From the NCBI GenBank assembly GCA_964449165.1, contig CAYVAT010000024.1, positions 1 through 50,391 of the forward strand: 50,391 nucleotides of DNA, read 5' to 3'. The notes below the pieces were generated by a model, which saw only the letters and a program-made list of their open reading frames with translations, was not told where the DNA came from and made no database searches. The position numbers were made by a program, and so were the translations under genes. Positions within the stretch are counted from its first letter, which is position 1. Each line of letters starts with the position of its first letter. Positions 7,287-15,191 of this stretch are shown here, piece by piece. This DNA comes from CAYSCW01 sp964449165. GTDB lineage: Bacteria; Acidobacteriota; Aminicenantia; Aminicenantales; Aminicenantaceae.

Positions 7287-9512
7287 TTAAAATGAATAGG
7301 AAACCTTAAAAACCACTCCTCTGCCCGGAGCGACTACTCCCTGTTCATCAGCATTGGCCCTGTATTCCTGGTTCAGCAGATTCTGAACAATGACCAGCAG
7401 AGTTAAGTCTGTGTTGAATTTATAGCCAAGAATTGTCTCCAGGAGTGAGTATCCCTCTGTTTCGATTTCCAAAGGACCAGGTTCTTTTTTTGCTGCGGAT
7501 AATGTAATCTTGGGCTCTATCCATAATTTTCCCGGCGAAAATTTGGCCCATAAGGCTAGTCGAGAGGTGGGGATATAATCAAGGGATGTGTCTGTATCTT
7601 TTTCTTTTCCCCTCATATGGTGAAAATTCAAGAAGAATTCAAGGTCCTCGATCAACCACAGATAGAATTCCCCTTCAACGCCTGTAATCCGGCCGCTGGT
7701 GAGGTTGCGGTAATAATACTCGTCTTCCCCGGTTCCGCGGTATTTCTGGATCATATCGCTCACAGAATTGGTGAATCCATAGATAGATGCATAAAACTTT
7801 TCATGGAGATAGCGCAAACCGATATCCAGGTTGAGACTTTTTTCAGGCTCCAAGTCTGGATTTCCAAAAACGGTTCCCCTGCCAGTCAACCCGGTGTAAA
7901 AAAGCTCACTGATGGCGGGAAAACGAAAAGAACGGCCCACATTGGCCAAAAAAGAAAGGCGAGGCGTTAACTGGAAGATAGAGCCAATATAGGCAGTCAA
8001 GGATGTATCGCTCCTGGATATTCGTTCGGATAATCGAACCGAATTGCTGGTCTGGATATAGTCAAATCGAGCACCCAAATTCAGAGCCACCGAGGATGAG
8101 ACCTGGAGCTTATCATCAACGAAGAAACCAAAATTATCTCTCCTGGCATCACGCAGTGAAGTCTCATCTGTTTTTTCAGTCAAATGACCCTGCGTATTAA
8201 ACGTCCATTCAGAATTCTTATCCTTAACTCCGCGGCGGCCAAAAAAGTCGAAGCCAAAATTCAGGGTGTGTCTCTCAAACAGTTGTTTCCCACAGCGGAG
8301 CTTGAACCCGAAATCAGTCCCCTCCAATCGAGCCAGACTCCTTTTTTTCAATGTCAGCGTATCGCTGAAATTCTCTCCTTGCGTCTTGAGCATGGAGGGA
8401 AAAATATAGAAGCTTGCATTCAAAGTATCCAGGTAGAGTCTATTCTTTACCCTGTATCCCATGGTAAAAAATGTGTTTCTCTCCTCCGGATACCAGCGCG
8501 GTTTCAACTTAGCGGAAGGGCTGGGTTTACCGATATCTTTGCCCCAATAGTTGTAAAGTGTAAGGTAGAATTGGGAATCTTCCCCCTCCCTGTTCACTTT
8601 ACACATAAAGTCATAATCAGAGTAGCGGGATTGTTCGATTTTACCCGCTGGAGATGTGTAATCTGCGGCTTTCTTCCCGTTGGCGACCATCATCAAGCCA
8701 AATCCTTTCCAAGAGCCGCTCAGATTCAATGAAGCCTTTCTTTCTTTTCTTGTTGTATTGTATCCTAGCTGAACCTTTCCTCCAAAAGGCGCCCTTGAGG
8801 AAGGCGTTTTGGTGATGATGTTAACGATTCCTCCGATGGCTCCGGAACCATGGAAAACAGAATAAGGACCGCGGTTAACCTCGATGCGATCAATATCATT
8901 GAGATTAACAAAAGAAGCACTGGCCCCTATCCGCCTCTCGGAGGTGATGCGGATACCATCAACAAGAAGCAGAACCCTGTGTTCGGCCAGTCCGCGTATG
9001 GCCGGGACCATGGAATAACCCCCTTTTCCTACCATCTCCACTCCGGGTATCTTTTCCACAGCTTCAGCTATGTTGGATGTTCCCAGTTCAGTCAAAACAC
9101 TGCTGGGCAATATTGTTCGATGGGAGGGCAGGCTGACATCGATGATAGAGTCGGCCTCAGCAGTGACTGTGATTTCTTCCTTAATGGTCAGAAGGATGGG
9201 ATTCTTGGCAGCCAGAGTAATCCGGATAAATTTGGCTGCGTTCTCTCTTATATCGACTGTAGCTGTATCAGGCAGATAATCGGGATGAGAGAATCTCAAC
9301 TGATACACCCCGGGAGCAAGGTTTTCCAGGGCAAAAGTACCGTTGGAAAGAGTTTGAGTTTTTAAAGGGACTTCACTGACTTCAACATTGACGCCTTCCA
9401 GCGGCTTTCCTTCCGAGTCAGAGACCAAGCCTTTGATGACGCTGTTATGTTGTGGATAACATATTGTGAAGCAGAATGCGAGGAAGATAATGAAGAGAGA
9501 ATACTTTTTCAT
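7287..9512 (-). CDS. TonB-dependent outer membrane receptor with carboxypeptidase-like N-terminal domain
   Basis: About 741 residues from the ATG that opens the signal peptide (MKKYSLFIIFLAFCFTIC). An ATG nine codons upstream at 9539 is also possible; neither has a good ribosome binding site. Domains are signal peptide, CarboxypepD_reg-like beta-sandwich (IKGLVSDSEGKPLEGVNVE, about 25-110), plug (IPGVEMVGKGGYSMVPAIRG... VNRGPYSVFHGSGAIGGIVNI, about 140-235) and a 22-strand barrel ending in a C-terminal aromatic (VSYSF). It would import a scarce ligand by TonB energy. The barrel resembles siderophore/vitamin B12-type receptors, but the substrate cannot be read. It starts 39 nt after folK. Confidence 0.93.
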   Translation of the reverse strand: MKKYSLFIIFLAFCFTICYPQHNSVIKGLVSDSEGKPLEGVNVEVSEVPLKTQTLSNGTFALENLAPGVYQLRFSHPDYLPDTATVDIRENAAKFIRITLAAKNPILLTIKEEITVTAEADSIIDVSLPSHRTILPSSVLTELGTSNIAEAVEKIPGVEMVGKGGYSMVPAIRGLAEHRVLLLVDGIRITSERRIGASASFVNLNDIDRIEVNRGPYSVFHGSGAIGGIVNIITKTPSSRAPFGGKVQLGYNTTRKERKASLNLSGSWKGFGLMMVANGKKAADYTSPAGKIEQSRYSDYDFMCKVNREGEDSQFYLTLYNYWGKDIGKPSPSAKLKPRWYPEERNTFFTMGYRVKNRLYLDTLNASFYIFPSMLKTQGENFSDTLTLKKRSLARLEGTDFGFKLRCGKQLFERHTLNFGFDFFGRRGVKDKNSEWTFNTQGHLTEKTDETSLRDARRDNFGFFVDDKLQVSSSVALNLGARFDYIQTSNSVRLSERISRSDTSLTAYIGSIFQLTPRLSFLANVGRSFRFPAISELFYTGLTGRGTVFGNPDLEPEKSLNLDIGLRYLHEKFYASIYGFTNSVSDMIQKYRGTGEDEYYYRNLTSGRITGVEGEFYLWLIEDLEFFLNFHHMRGKEKDTDTSLDYIPTSRLALWAKFSPGKLWIEPKITLSAAKKEPGPLEIETEGYSLLETILGYKFNTDLTLLVIVQNLLNQEYRANADEQGVVAPGRGVVFKVSYSF

Positions 9513-9551
9513 CGTTTTCTCATATAGATACGGTAACATCCCAGGCAGAGT

Positions 9552-10064
9552 TCACTTTTCTCCAGATTTTAAAATTTTTTCTTGATTCTCGATTTTCTTG
9601 ACCAGCGAAGTATCTTTGGATTTTCGACATAAATCCTCAATCTTCTCTCCAAAAAGAGGATGTATGCTCTGAGGTGAAATTTCACTTAAAGGAATGAGAA
9701 CAAAATTCCTTTTATCTAACCTGGGATGGGGAATTACCAACTCTTCGGTTTGAACGACATTCTCTTCGGCAAGAAGAATGTCGATGTCGATGAGCCGCGG
9801 ACCTCTGGGAAAGGGTGCCTTCCTTCCGATTCTCTTTTCGATATATTTTATCATTCCTAACAAATCATGAGCATTGAGATTAGAGTCTGCTTCCACAACC
9901 CGGTTGAAAAACCAAGGCTGGGAAGTTAAGTCAACAGGCTGAGTCTCATAAAGAGAAGAGCGTTGAACAATTTTCACTCCTGCCTCTTCTAAAAGGACGA
10001 GTGCTCTCTCCAGGTTCTTTGCCCTATCTCCCAAGTTGCTACCCAGACACAAAAAGTATTTCAT
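9552..10064 (-). CDS. folK: Hydroxymethyl-dihydropteridine pyrophosphokinase
   Basis: 170 residues, normal HPPK length. It transfers pyrophosphate from ATP to 6-hydroxymethyl-7,8-dihydropterin in folate synthesis. Motifs seen are YFLCLGSNLGDR at the N-terminus, YETQPVD, FFNRVVEADSNL, the GPRLIDIDIL metal-binding segment (two Asp) and PHPRLDKRNFVLIPLSEI. The start ATG lacks a strong ribosome binding site. No other folate gene is nearby; the same-strand TonB receptor downstream appears functionally unrelated. Confidence 0.96.
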   Translation of the reverse strand: MKYFLCLGSNLGDRAKNLERALVLLEEAGVKIVQRSSLYETQPVDLTSQPWFFNRVVEADSNLNAHDLLGMIKYIEKRIGRKAPFPRGPRLIDIDILLAEENVVQTEELVIPHPRLDKRNFVLIPLSEISPQSIHPLFGEKIEDLCRKSKDTSLVKKIENQEKILKSGEK

Positions 10065-10160
10065 CTTATAAAGGCTAAAATAATAGCAGTTTTAAGGAGT
10101 TATAGCAAAACGAAGCATCCCCAAAACTGTGAGGCAGTACCAGTCAGTTAAGCCCGCGGA

Positions 10161-10208
10161 GCATCGGTCCCTATCCACCCTTACCAAGACCCTCCCACCC
10201 ACCACCAT
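10161..10208 (-). repeat. Repeat family A, partial inverted copy
   Basis: On the minus strand this reads as the G-rich core GGTGGGTGGGAGGGTCTTGG followed by a GGTGGATAGGGACCGATGC arm. It corresponds to 30629-30670 and 73-110. Only this half of the family A unit is present; the 5' hairpin is missing. It carries several changes from the other copies. Confidence 0.7.
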
Positions 10209-10256
10209 GTTAGCCAAAGGAAGCATCATTTTCTCCATGATGTCTTCATCAAGGAA

Positions 10257-10392
10257 AGGATGGGTGGCCCCGACCCAGCCTAACCAGGGGTGCTCCCCCG
10301 CAACGCCCGCAGCGGAAGGGGTTCCCCACGGGGGGATGGGTGGAGCGAGGACGGACGGGAGACACCCCGTGACAGGATCCATCCTTAAAAAA
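10257..10392 (+). repeat. Repeat family B, copy 2 (136 bp, GC-rich)
   Basis: Nearly identical to 2902-3037: about six substitutions, no indels, same orientation. As with copy 1, the A6 end points at the start of a plus-strand gene (96 bp before the ATG at 10488; 79 bp in copy 1). The ends form AAGGATGGGT versus ATCCATCCTT, an inverted pair with one mismatch. Confidence 0.85.
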
Positions 10393-10487
10393 GCACATTA
10401 TCAGGGAAAAAATGATGCTGACTTAGTCAAACTTATTCTCGATTTTAATGCTGAATTATGTCATCATAATAAATCCGAGGAGTGAGA

Positions 10488-10838
10488 ATGCAGAAGATAG
10501 AAACCTGGAGAATCAAAGAACTTTCTCTTGTACTCCAGCAGATGACCGAGCTGCTGAAGCAAGGAAACAACCGAGAGTGGGCGAATGTGTTCTCTCATTT
10601 TCGTATTGAATCCCAGAATATCGTCGATAAAAAGGAATTTGATGCGGCTCAGCTGGAGAGGCTTGTCAGGAATATCAAAAACTGCTTTCACAACACGAGT
10701 ACTCTAAGGAATCTGGAGCTCTCAAAGGAAGGTTCACTCCCAGATTTAAACATCAATCAGGAATTTCTCCAGACCAAAGCTTATCTCCTCAAAATCTTGG
10801 ATGATATGAAAGAGAGGATGGTCGAACACATCCACTGA
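10488..10838 (+). CDS. Small helical hypothetical protein
   Basis: 116 residues, no recognised family. I chose the ATG at 10488 because GAGGAG at 10477-10482 sits 5 nt before it; the GTG two codons earlier overlaps that ribosome binding site. The sequence is mostly charged amphipathic helix (LSLVLQQMTELLKQG, LERLVRNIKNCFHN, TKAYLLKILDDMKERM), with no signal peptide or membrane segment. This suggests a small soluble helical-bundle protein. It lies alone between repeat B and the convergent prenyltransferase-fold gene, with 3 bp between the ends. Good ribosome binding site and codon use like neighbours argue it is real. Confidence 0.65.
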   Translation: MQKIETWRIKELSLVLQQMTELLKQGNNREWANVFSHFRIESQNIVDKKEFDAAQLERLVRNIKNCFHNTSTLRNLELSKEGSLPDLNINQEFLQTKAYLLKILDDMKERMVEHIH

Positions 10839-10841
10839 GAA

Positions 10842-11825
10842 TTACAGCTCCAAAAATCCAAACCTTTTTAACACTCTCATCACTGCCATTGTAACCCAGA
10901 GGTGATCTTCTAAGGATGGCTTCGACACTCCAGCTTCCCAGTAACCTTCTTTGTTCTGTTTTCTCTGCAACCATCTTAAGCCTTGCTGGATTCCTTCGTG
11001 ATCGACATCAAAGCCAATTATGGAGAGTGAATCGAGGCTGCTCAATATATCCGTGGCCCAAAAAGGAAAAGTGATCTCTTCCCAAAAGGAAATCAAACGT
11101 CTGTCTTCATATTTGTCTGGCTTGAAAAATCGGCTGAGCAGAAGCTCTCCTGCCTCTCTGGCCTCTTTGCTATGTCTCCATGTCGGAGAGGCCGCCAAGG
11201 ACCGTAAAACCATCCCTGTGACCAGATGGGAAAAAGGCTTGGATTTATCAGGTCTAACCGGATCAAGTTTTAACTGCGCTTCGATATTGTAGCGAGATGT
11301 GAGCTTTTTTTTATCAATCGTGCGGTAAGGGATGACCCAGCCTCCGTCGTCCTGCCTGGAGTTTAACAGCCAGCGGAATCCCTTCTGGATTCTCGGGTCT
11401 TTATCCAGCCCATAAAGACACAGAAGTTCAAGAGTCAAAGCATGGTAGGTTGGCGCATACTCGTTCAGGTAGGCACCACGGAAATCTCCTTCCTCTGACT
11501 GAGTTGAAAACAGGAACTGGATAGCCTTCTGAACATTTGCATCCTGTGAGGTACATCCATAATTGTACAACCGGAAAGCGCTCCTCAGGGTTTCCACAAT
11601 ACAGTAGGTTTTTTCCCAGTGAGGTTGATTCTCAAACTTCTTCTTGCACCACGTTCCGTCTTGTCTTTGGCGCTTCAAGATCCTAATTCGCGCTGCAAAC
11701 TTCTGGAGGTTCTTGTACTCTCTGTCTATAGGAACTTCCAGGATATCTTTTTTCAACCAGTAAAGGATGGGCAAGTTCCCACGAGCCAGAAGGAACTCGA
11801 TAGCCTTGTTGGTGTTGAATTTCAT
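10842..11825 (-). CDS. Prenyltransferase/squalene-cyclase-fold repeat protein
   Basis: 327 residues of alpha/alpha-toroid repeats with the QW-like motif recurring: RQDGTW, EGDFRGAY, RQDDGGWVIPY and KEGYWEAG. This is the fold of squalene/terpene cyclases and protein prenyltransferases. I see neither the DxDD acid motif of cyclases nor a zinc-binding set of prenyltransferases, so catalysis is uncertain. No signal peptide is present. It follows the cupin gene by 31 bp on the same strand, and so probably ends a D-aminoacylase-cupin-this-gene operon. Proteins of this type are often left as hypothetical in genomes. Confidence 0.75.
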   Translation of the reverse strand: MKFNTNKAIEFLLARGNLPILYWLKKDILEVPIDREYKNLQKFAARIRILKRQRQDGTWCKKKFENQPHWEKTYCIVETLRSAFRLYNYGCTSQDANVQKAIQFLFSTQSEEGDFRGAYLNEYAPTYHALTLELLCLYGLDKDPRIQKGFRWLLNSRQDDGGWVIPYRTIDKKKLTSRYNIEAQLKLDPVRPDKSKPFSHLVTGMVLRSLAASPTWRHSKEAREAGELLLSRFFKPDKYEDRRLISFWEEITFPFWATDILSSLDSLSIIGFDVDHEGIQQGLRWLQRKQNKEGYWEAGVSKPSLEDHLWVTMAVMRVLKRFGFLEL

Positions 11826-11856
11826 CTTCTGAGTCTTGGCAAGTGTCTCTTCTGCT

Positions 11857-12210
11857 TTACCTTTCTCTTTCAGGGTTGGGAATGGTGCATATAAACTCTA
11901 GAGTCTGCTGGAAGGGATTTTTAAACTGATGCTTTTCGTTCCTGTCGATATAGAGGCTCTGCCCCTCCATGATCACAATTTCTTCTCCTGCATCGTTGAC
12001 CACCAAGCCCTTTCCCTTTTCCACCTTGACTAAGTGCTCAAAATCATGGCTATGGAGCGGAGTGTTCCCTTGAGGAAGGACTTTGAAATAACGCATGATG
12101 ATGTTCTGTGAGCCGTCCTCAGGGCCGATGAGGACACGTCTCAAAACATTCTCCACGCCCTCCTCTTCCGGGTATTCCTCCCGGACATCCTCATCTTTTT
12201 TGATTATCAA
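11857..12210 (-). CDS. Small cupin-domain protein
   Basis: 117 residues if translation begins at the TTG at 12210. The open frame extends to an ATG at 12240 inside the previous gene, but GGGAGG (12221-12216) lies 5 nt before the TTG and overlaps the upstream stop codon, making TTG the better start. The single cupin barrel shows metal-ligand motif 1, LPQGNTPLHSHDFEHLVKVE (His-x-His, Glu), and a second motif, YIDRNEKHQFKNP, with His. It probably binds a metal and a small ligand. Substrate is unknown. It is translationally coupled to the D-aminoacylase gene. Confidence 0.82.
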   Translation of the reverse strand: MIIKKDEDVREEYPEEEGVENVLRRVLIGPEDGSQNIIMRYFKVLPQGNTPLHSHDFEHLVKVEKGKGLVVNDAGEEIVIMEGQSLYIDRNEKHQFKNPFQQTLEFICTIPNPERER

Positions 12211-12220
12211 TTCTTCCTCC

Positions 12221-13825
12221 CTATTCTTTGCCAGGGCCATAGAGAATCATACCGGGCAATTTGCCGGTGTGCTTTCCATTTTCGGCAATGATCTCCCCAT
12301 TGACCAATACATAAGCAAGACCCTGGCTGTATTGATGAGGATTGGAATAGGTCGCTTTATCCCTGAACTCTTCCTTATCAAAGATAGTGATATCTGCAAA
12401 CATTCCTTCTCTGATCGTGCCTCTTTTTTCCAGCCGAAAGGTTTGGGCCGGCAAAGAAGTCATCTTTCTGATGGCCTCCTCCAGAGAAATAATTCCTCTT
12501 TCCCTGACATAGTGAGCAATAACTCGAGGAAAGGTTCCATAATTGCGGGGATGAGGGACTCCTGTTCCCAACTCCTGAACACTGCCGTCAGAGGCATGCA
12601 TGTTGTAAGGAAGCTTCATCAAAGCTTCCACGTCTTTCTCATCCATCTGGAAAAAGACTCCACTAGCTCCTCTGTTCTTTTCTATATCGATGATTAAATT
12701 TACCCCGTTCTCCACCGTAGATTCCTTTCCCTGGGAAAGGAGAATTTCCTTGAGATTCTTCCCCTCATATTCAGGAAAAGCCTGGCATCTTGCAATGTAC
12801 ATAGTTTCCAGCTTGTCGATTCCCTTGCTGGACACGAGTCTTTTTTGAATGACGAAGTCTGCGATCTTCTTGTACATCTGCTCATCTTTCAATCTTTCCA
12901 AGAATCTCTCCTCACCTCCCTCAAAAGCCCAGGAAGGAAAACTGCTGGTAAATCCTGAGCTAGTGGCCGTATAAGGATATTGATCTATGGTCACTTCTAC
13001 TCCCCTTCTTCTAGCTTCCTCTATGGGCAGAGTGATTCTTTCTATTTCATTCCAGACCGCATCATGAGCCAACTTAATATGGGAAATCTGGACCGGAATT
13101 CTGTTTTGTTCTCCAATCTCGATGGCTTCTTCTATCGCTTCTGTGATGTGAAGACCTTGATCACGAATATGCGAGGCATACACTCCTCCATATGGAGCTA
13201 CAGCTGAAACCAGTTCAACGATTTCCTCGGTTTGAGAATATATTCCAGGAAGGTAGGCAAGCCCTGTAGAAAAACCTAAAGCTCCTGCTTTCATCTCCTG
13301 ATTAATAAGCTCCTTCATTTCTTCCATTTCTTCGGTTGAGGGAGCTTCCATTTTAAAGCCCATCACCTCGCGCCGAATAGTGTTATGTCCGATTAGGCAA
13401 CCAAAATTGAGGGATATGCCATTTCTCTCCAGTCTTTGAAAAAGTTCGGACAAAGGAAAAGGATGGCCTCCACAATTCCCTCCGATAACGGTAGTGACTC
13501 CCTGAAGAACATAGTTATCAACTGTGGGTATTTCATCGATTCCCCGGTCACAATGAGTATGGACATCGATAAAGCCCGGTGAGACGATCAGCCCCTTAGC
13601 ATCGATGACTCGCTTGGCTTGACTTTCTTCGATGGAACCGACCCTGACAATCTTTTTTCCCTTGATCCCTACATCGGCCTTAAACCAAGGATTGCCGGAA
13701 CCGTCGATGACAAAGCCATCCTTGATAACCAGGTCATACAGTTTCCCTTGAGAGGAACAACTCACCAGGATGAAAACACACAGAATGCTGAAAATGGATA
13801 ATATGATTCTGTAAATAATTTTCAT
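12221..13825 (-). CDS. N-acyl-D-amino-acid deacylase (D-aminoacylase), lipoprotein
   Basis: 534 residues, amidohydrolase superfamily. A lipobox (FILVSC, Cys23) predicts membrane anchoring after export. Metal and substrate motifs of D-aminoacylases are present: SPGFIDVHTHCD (HTH at 89-91), GGNCGG with the family Cys near 118, YASHIRDQG, VQISHIKLA and NMHASDGSV with the catalytic Asp. It would release free D-amino acids from N-acyl-D-amino acids or D-dipeptides, plausibly from cell-wall debris. AAGGAG lies 8 nt before the ATG. The promoter region is shared with the divergent aminotransferase gene. Confidence 0.93.
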   Translation of the reverse strand: MKIIYRIILSIFSILCVFILVSCSSQGKLYDLVIKDGFVIDGSGNPWFKADVGIKGKKIVRVGSIEESQAKRVIDAKGLIVSPGFIDVHTHCDRGIDEIPTVDNYVLQGVTTVIGGNCGGHPFPLSELFQRLERNGISLNFGCLIGHNTIRREVMGFKMEAPSTEEMEEMKELINQEMKAGALGFSTGLAYLPGIYSQTEEIVELVSAVAPYGGVYASHIRDQGLHITEAIEEAIEIGEQNRIPVQISHIKLAHDAVWNEIERITLPIEEARRRGVEVTIDQYPYTATSSGFTSSFPSWAFEGGEERFLERLKDEQMYKKIADFVIQKRLVSSKGIDKLETMYIARCQAFPEYEGKNLKEILLSQGKESTVENGVNLIIDIEKNRGASGVFFQMDEKDVEALMKLPYNMHASDGSVQELGTGVPHPRNYGTFPRVIAHYVRERGIISLEEAIRKMTSLPAQTFRLEKRGTIREGMFADITIFDKEEFRDKATYSNPHQYSQGLAYVLVNGEIIAENGKHTGKLPGMILYGPGKE

Positions 13826-13978
13826 GAATATCTCCTTGTAATTTGCCTATTTTATTCCATTTGGCAAAGTTCTGTCAATTTTTCCTCTTAAAAAATGGTT
13901 TGATTTTTTTAACAAAGATAAGATAAGGTATTCTCCAATCAGTGAGTTTTTATTCCAAGTCAAAGATGGAGGTCAGAG

Positions 13979-15142
13979 ATGGAGAAATTCATCTTCCTGG
14001 ACAACGGTGCCACTTCTTACCCTAAGCCCGAAGAAGTCTACACCTTCATGGATAAGTTCTACCGTAAATTTGGCGTGAATCCAGGACGTTCCGGATATGA
14101 TCTCTGTATGGAGACCGGGGAACTGGTGGAAGAGACCCGTAAGATGCTCACTCAGTTCTTCAACGGAAAAGATCCTAACAGACTCTGTTTTTCCTACAAC
14201 TCCACCGATGCACTCAACCTTATCATTAACGGGATGCTGAAGCAAGGCGACCATGCCGTCACCACCACCGTCGAGCACAATTCTGTACTCAGGCCTCTTT
14301 ATCATCTGTTTAAATACAGCGGAGTGGAAGTTGACTACATTCCCTTTGACAGCCGTGGATTCGTTGATCCTGATGACTTCCCTAAGAAATTCAAAAAAAA
14401 TACCAAACTGGTCATCGTCAATCACGGCTCCAATGTGATCGGGACCATTCAGCCCATCAAAGAAATCGGAAGATACTGCCGGGAAAGTGAGATCCCTTTT
14501 GCTGTGGACTGCTCCCAGACAGCCGGAAAAATTCCTATCGATATGGAAGTACAAAATGTGGATATAGTAGCGTTTACAGGGCATAAATCGCTGGTCGGTC
14601 CGACAGGAATCGGAGGGCTCTACGTGAGAGAGGGCATACGAATAAGGCATACCCGAGCCGGAGGAACAGGAGTGCGTTCGGCTGTAAGAACCCACTTGGA
14701 TGAATACCCATACAGACTTGAGTATGGAACACTCAATACTCTGGGAGTGGCTGGACTTCATGCCGGAGTGAAATGGGTTCTAGAAAAAGGTTTGAAGAAT
14801 ATCCATGAACATGAAATGAAGCTCACTCATCTGCTCAGAGATGGCTTAAAAAATATGGAAGGAGTGACTCTTTATTGTCAAGATAATCTTATAAACCATA
14901 TCAGTATTTTCCTCTTCAACGTGGAAGGCTTGGAAGCCCTCAATACAGGAACCATGCTGGATGTAGATTACAACATTGCCTGCCGCACAGGCCTTCACTG
15001 CGCTCCTCTGGTGCACAAACAGCTGGGTACAGATAAGATTCACGGAGCTGTCAGGTTCGGAGTCGGACCTTTCAACACTGAGGAAGATATTAGAACAGCT
15101 GTCGAGGCTGTCAAAGAAATCGCCCAGATACGTAAAAAATAA
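13979..15142 (+). CDS. Class V aminotransferase, cysteine desulfurase type
   Basis: 387 residues, PLP-dependent. The Schiff-base lysine lies in GHKSLVGPTG (near residue 204). The cofactor Asp is in AVDCSQTAGK. A flexible-loop cysteine, Cys341 in RTGLHCAP, matches the catalytic Cys of group II (SufS/CsdA-like) desulfurases. It probably takes sulfur from cysteine as an enzyme persulfide; selenocysteine lyase activity is an alternative. GGAGG is 7 nt upstream. It converges on the dsrC-dsrM-dsrK-like operon (50 bp apart), a suggestive though not operonic sulfur-transfer context. Confidence 0.88.
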   Translation: MEKFIFLDNGATSYPKPEEVYTFMDKFYRKFGVNPGRSGYDLCMETGELVEETRKMLTQFFNGKDPNRLCFSYNSTDALNLIINGMLKQGDHAVTTTVEHNSVLRPLYHLFKYSGVEVDYIPFDSRGFVDPDDFPKKFKKNTKLVIVNHGSNVIGTIQPIKEIGRYCRESEIPFAVDCSQTAGKIPIDMEVQNVDIVAFTGHKSLVGPTGIGGLYVREGIRIRHTRAGGTGVRSAVRTHLDEYPYRLEYGTLNTLGVAGLHAGVKWVLEKGLKNIHEHEMKLTHLLRDGLKNMEGVTLYCQDNLINHISIFLFNVEGLEALNTGTMLDVDYNIACRTGLHCAPLVHKQLGTDKIHGAVRFGVGPFNTEEDIRTAVEAVKEIAQIRKK

Positions 15143-15191
15143 GGTGCAGGGAAATGTCTCCGCTCTAGTTCAGACTGTCAATATCATCCCC

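Larger units (their letters stand above)
10065..10487. other. 423-bp gap filled by repeats A and B
   Basis: The gap between divergently transcribed folK and the small hypothetical gene holds a partial repeat A in inverted orientation (10161-10208) and a full repeat B (10257-10392), only 48 bp apart. The roughly 95-codon open frame on the minus strand crosses both repeats and is not a credible gene. No RNA gene is seen. Confidence 0.6.

Noticed and set aside
10092..10382. 96-codon frame crossing repeats A and B on the minus strand
   Set aside because: It spans two unrelated repeats and matches no protein family, so it is repeat sequence read in frame.
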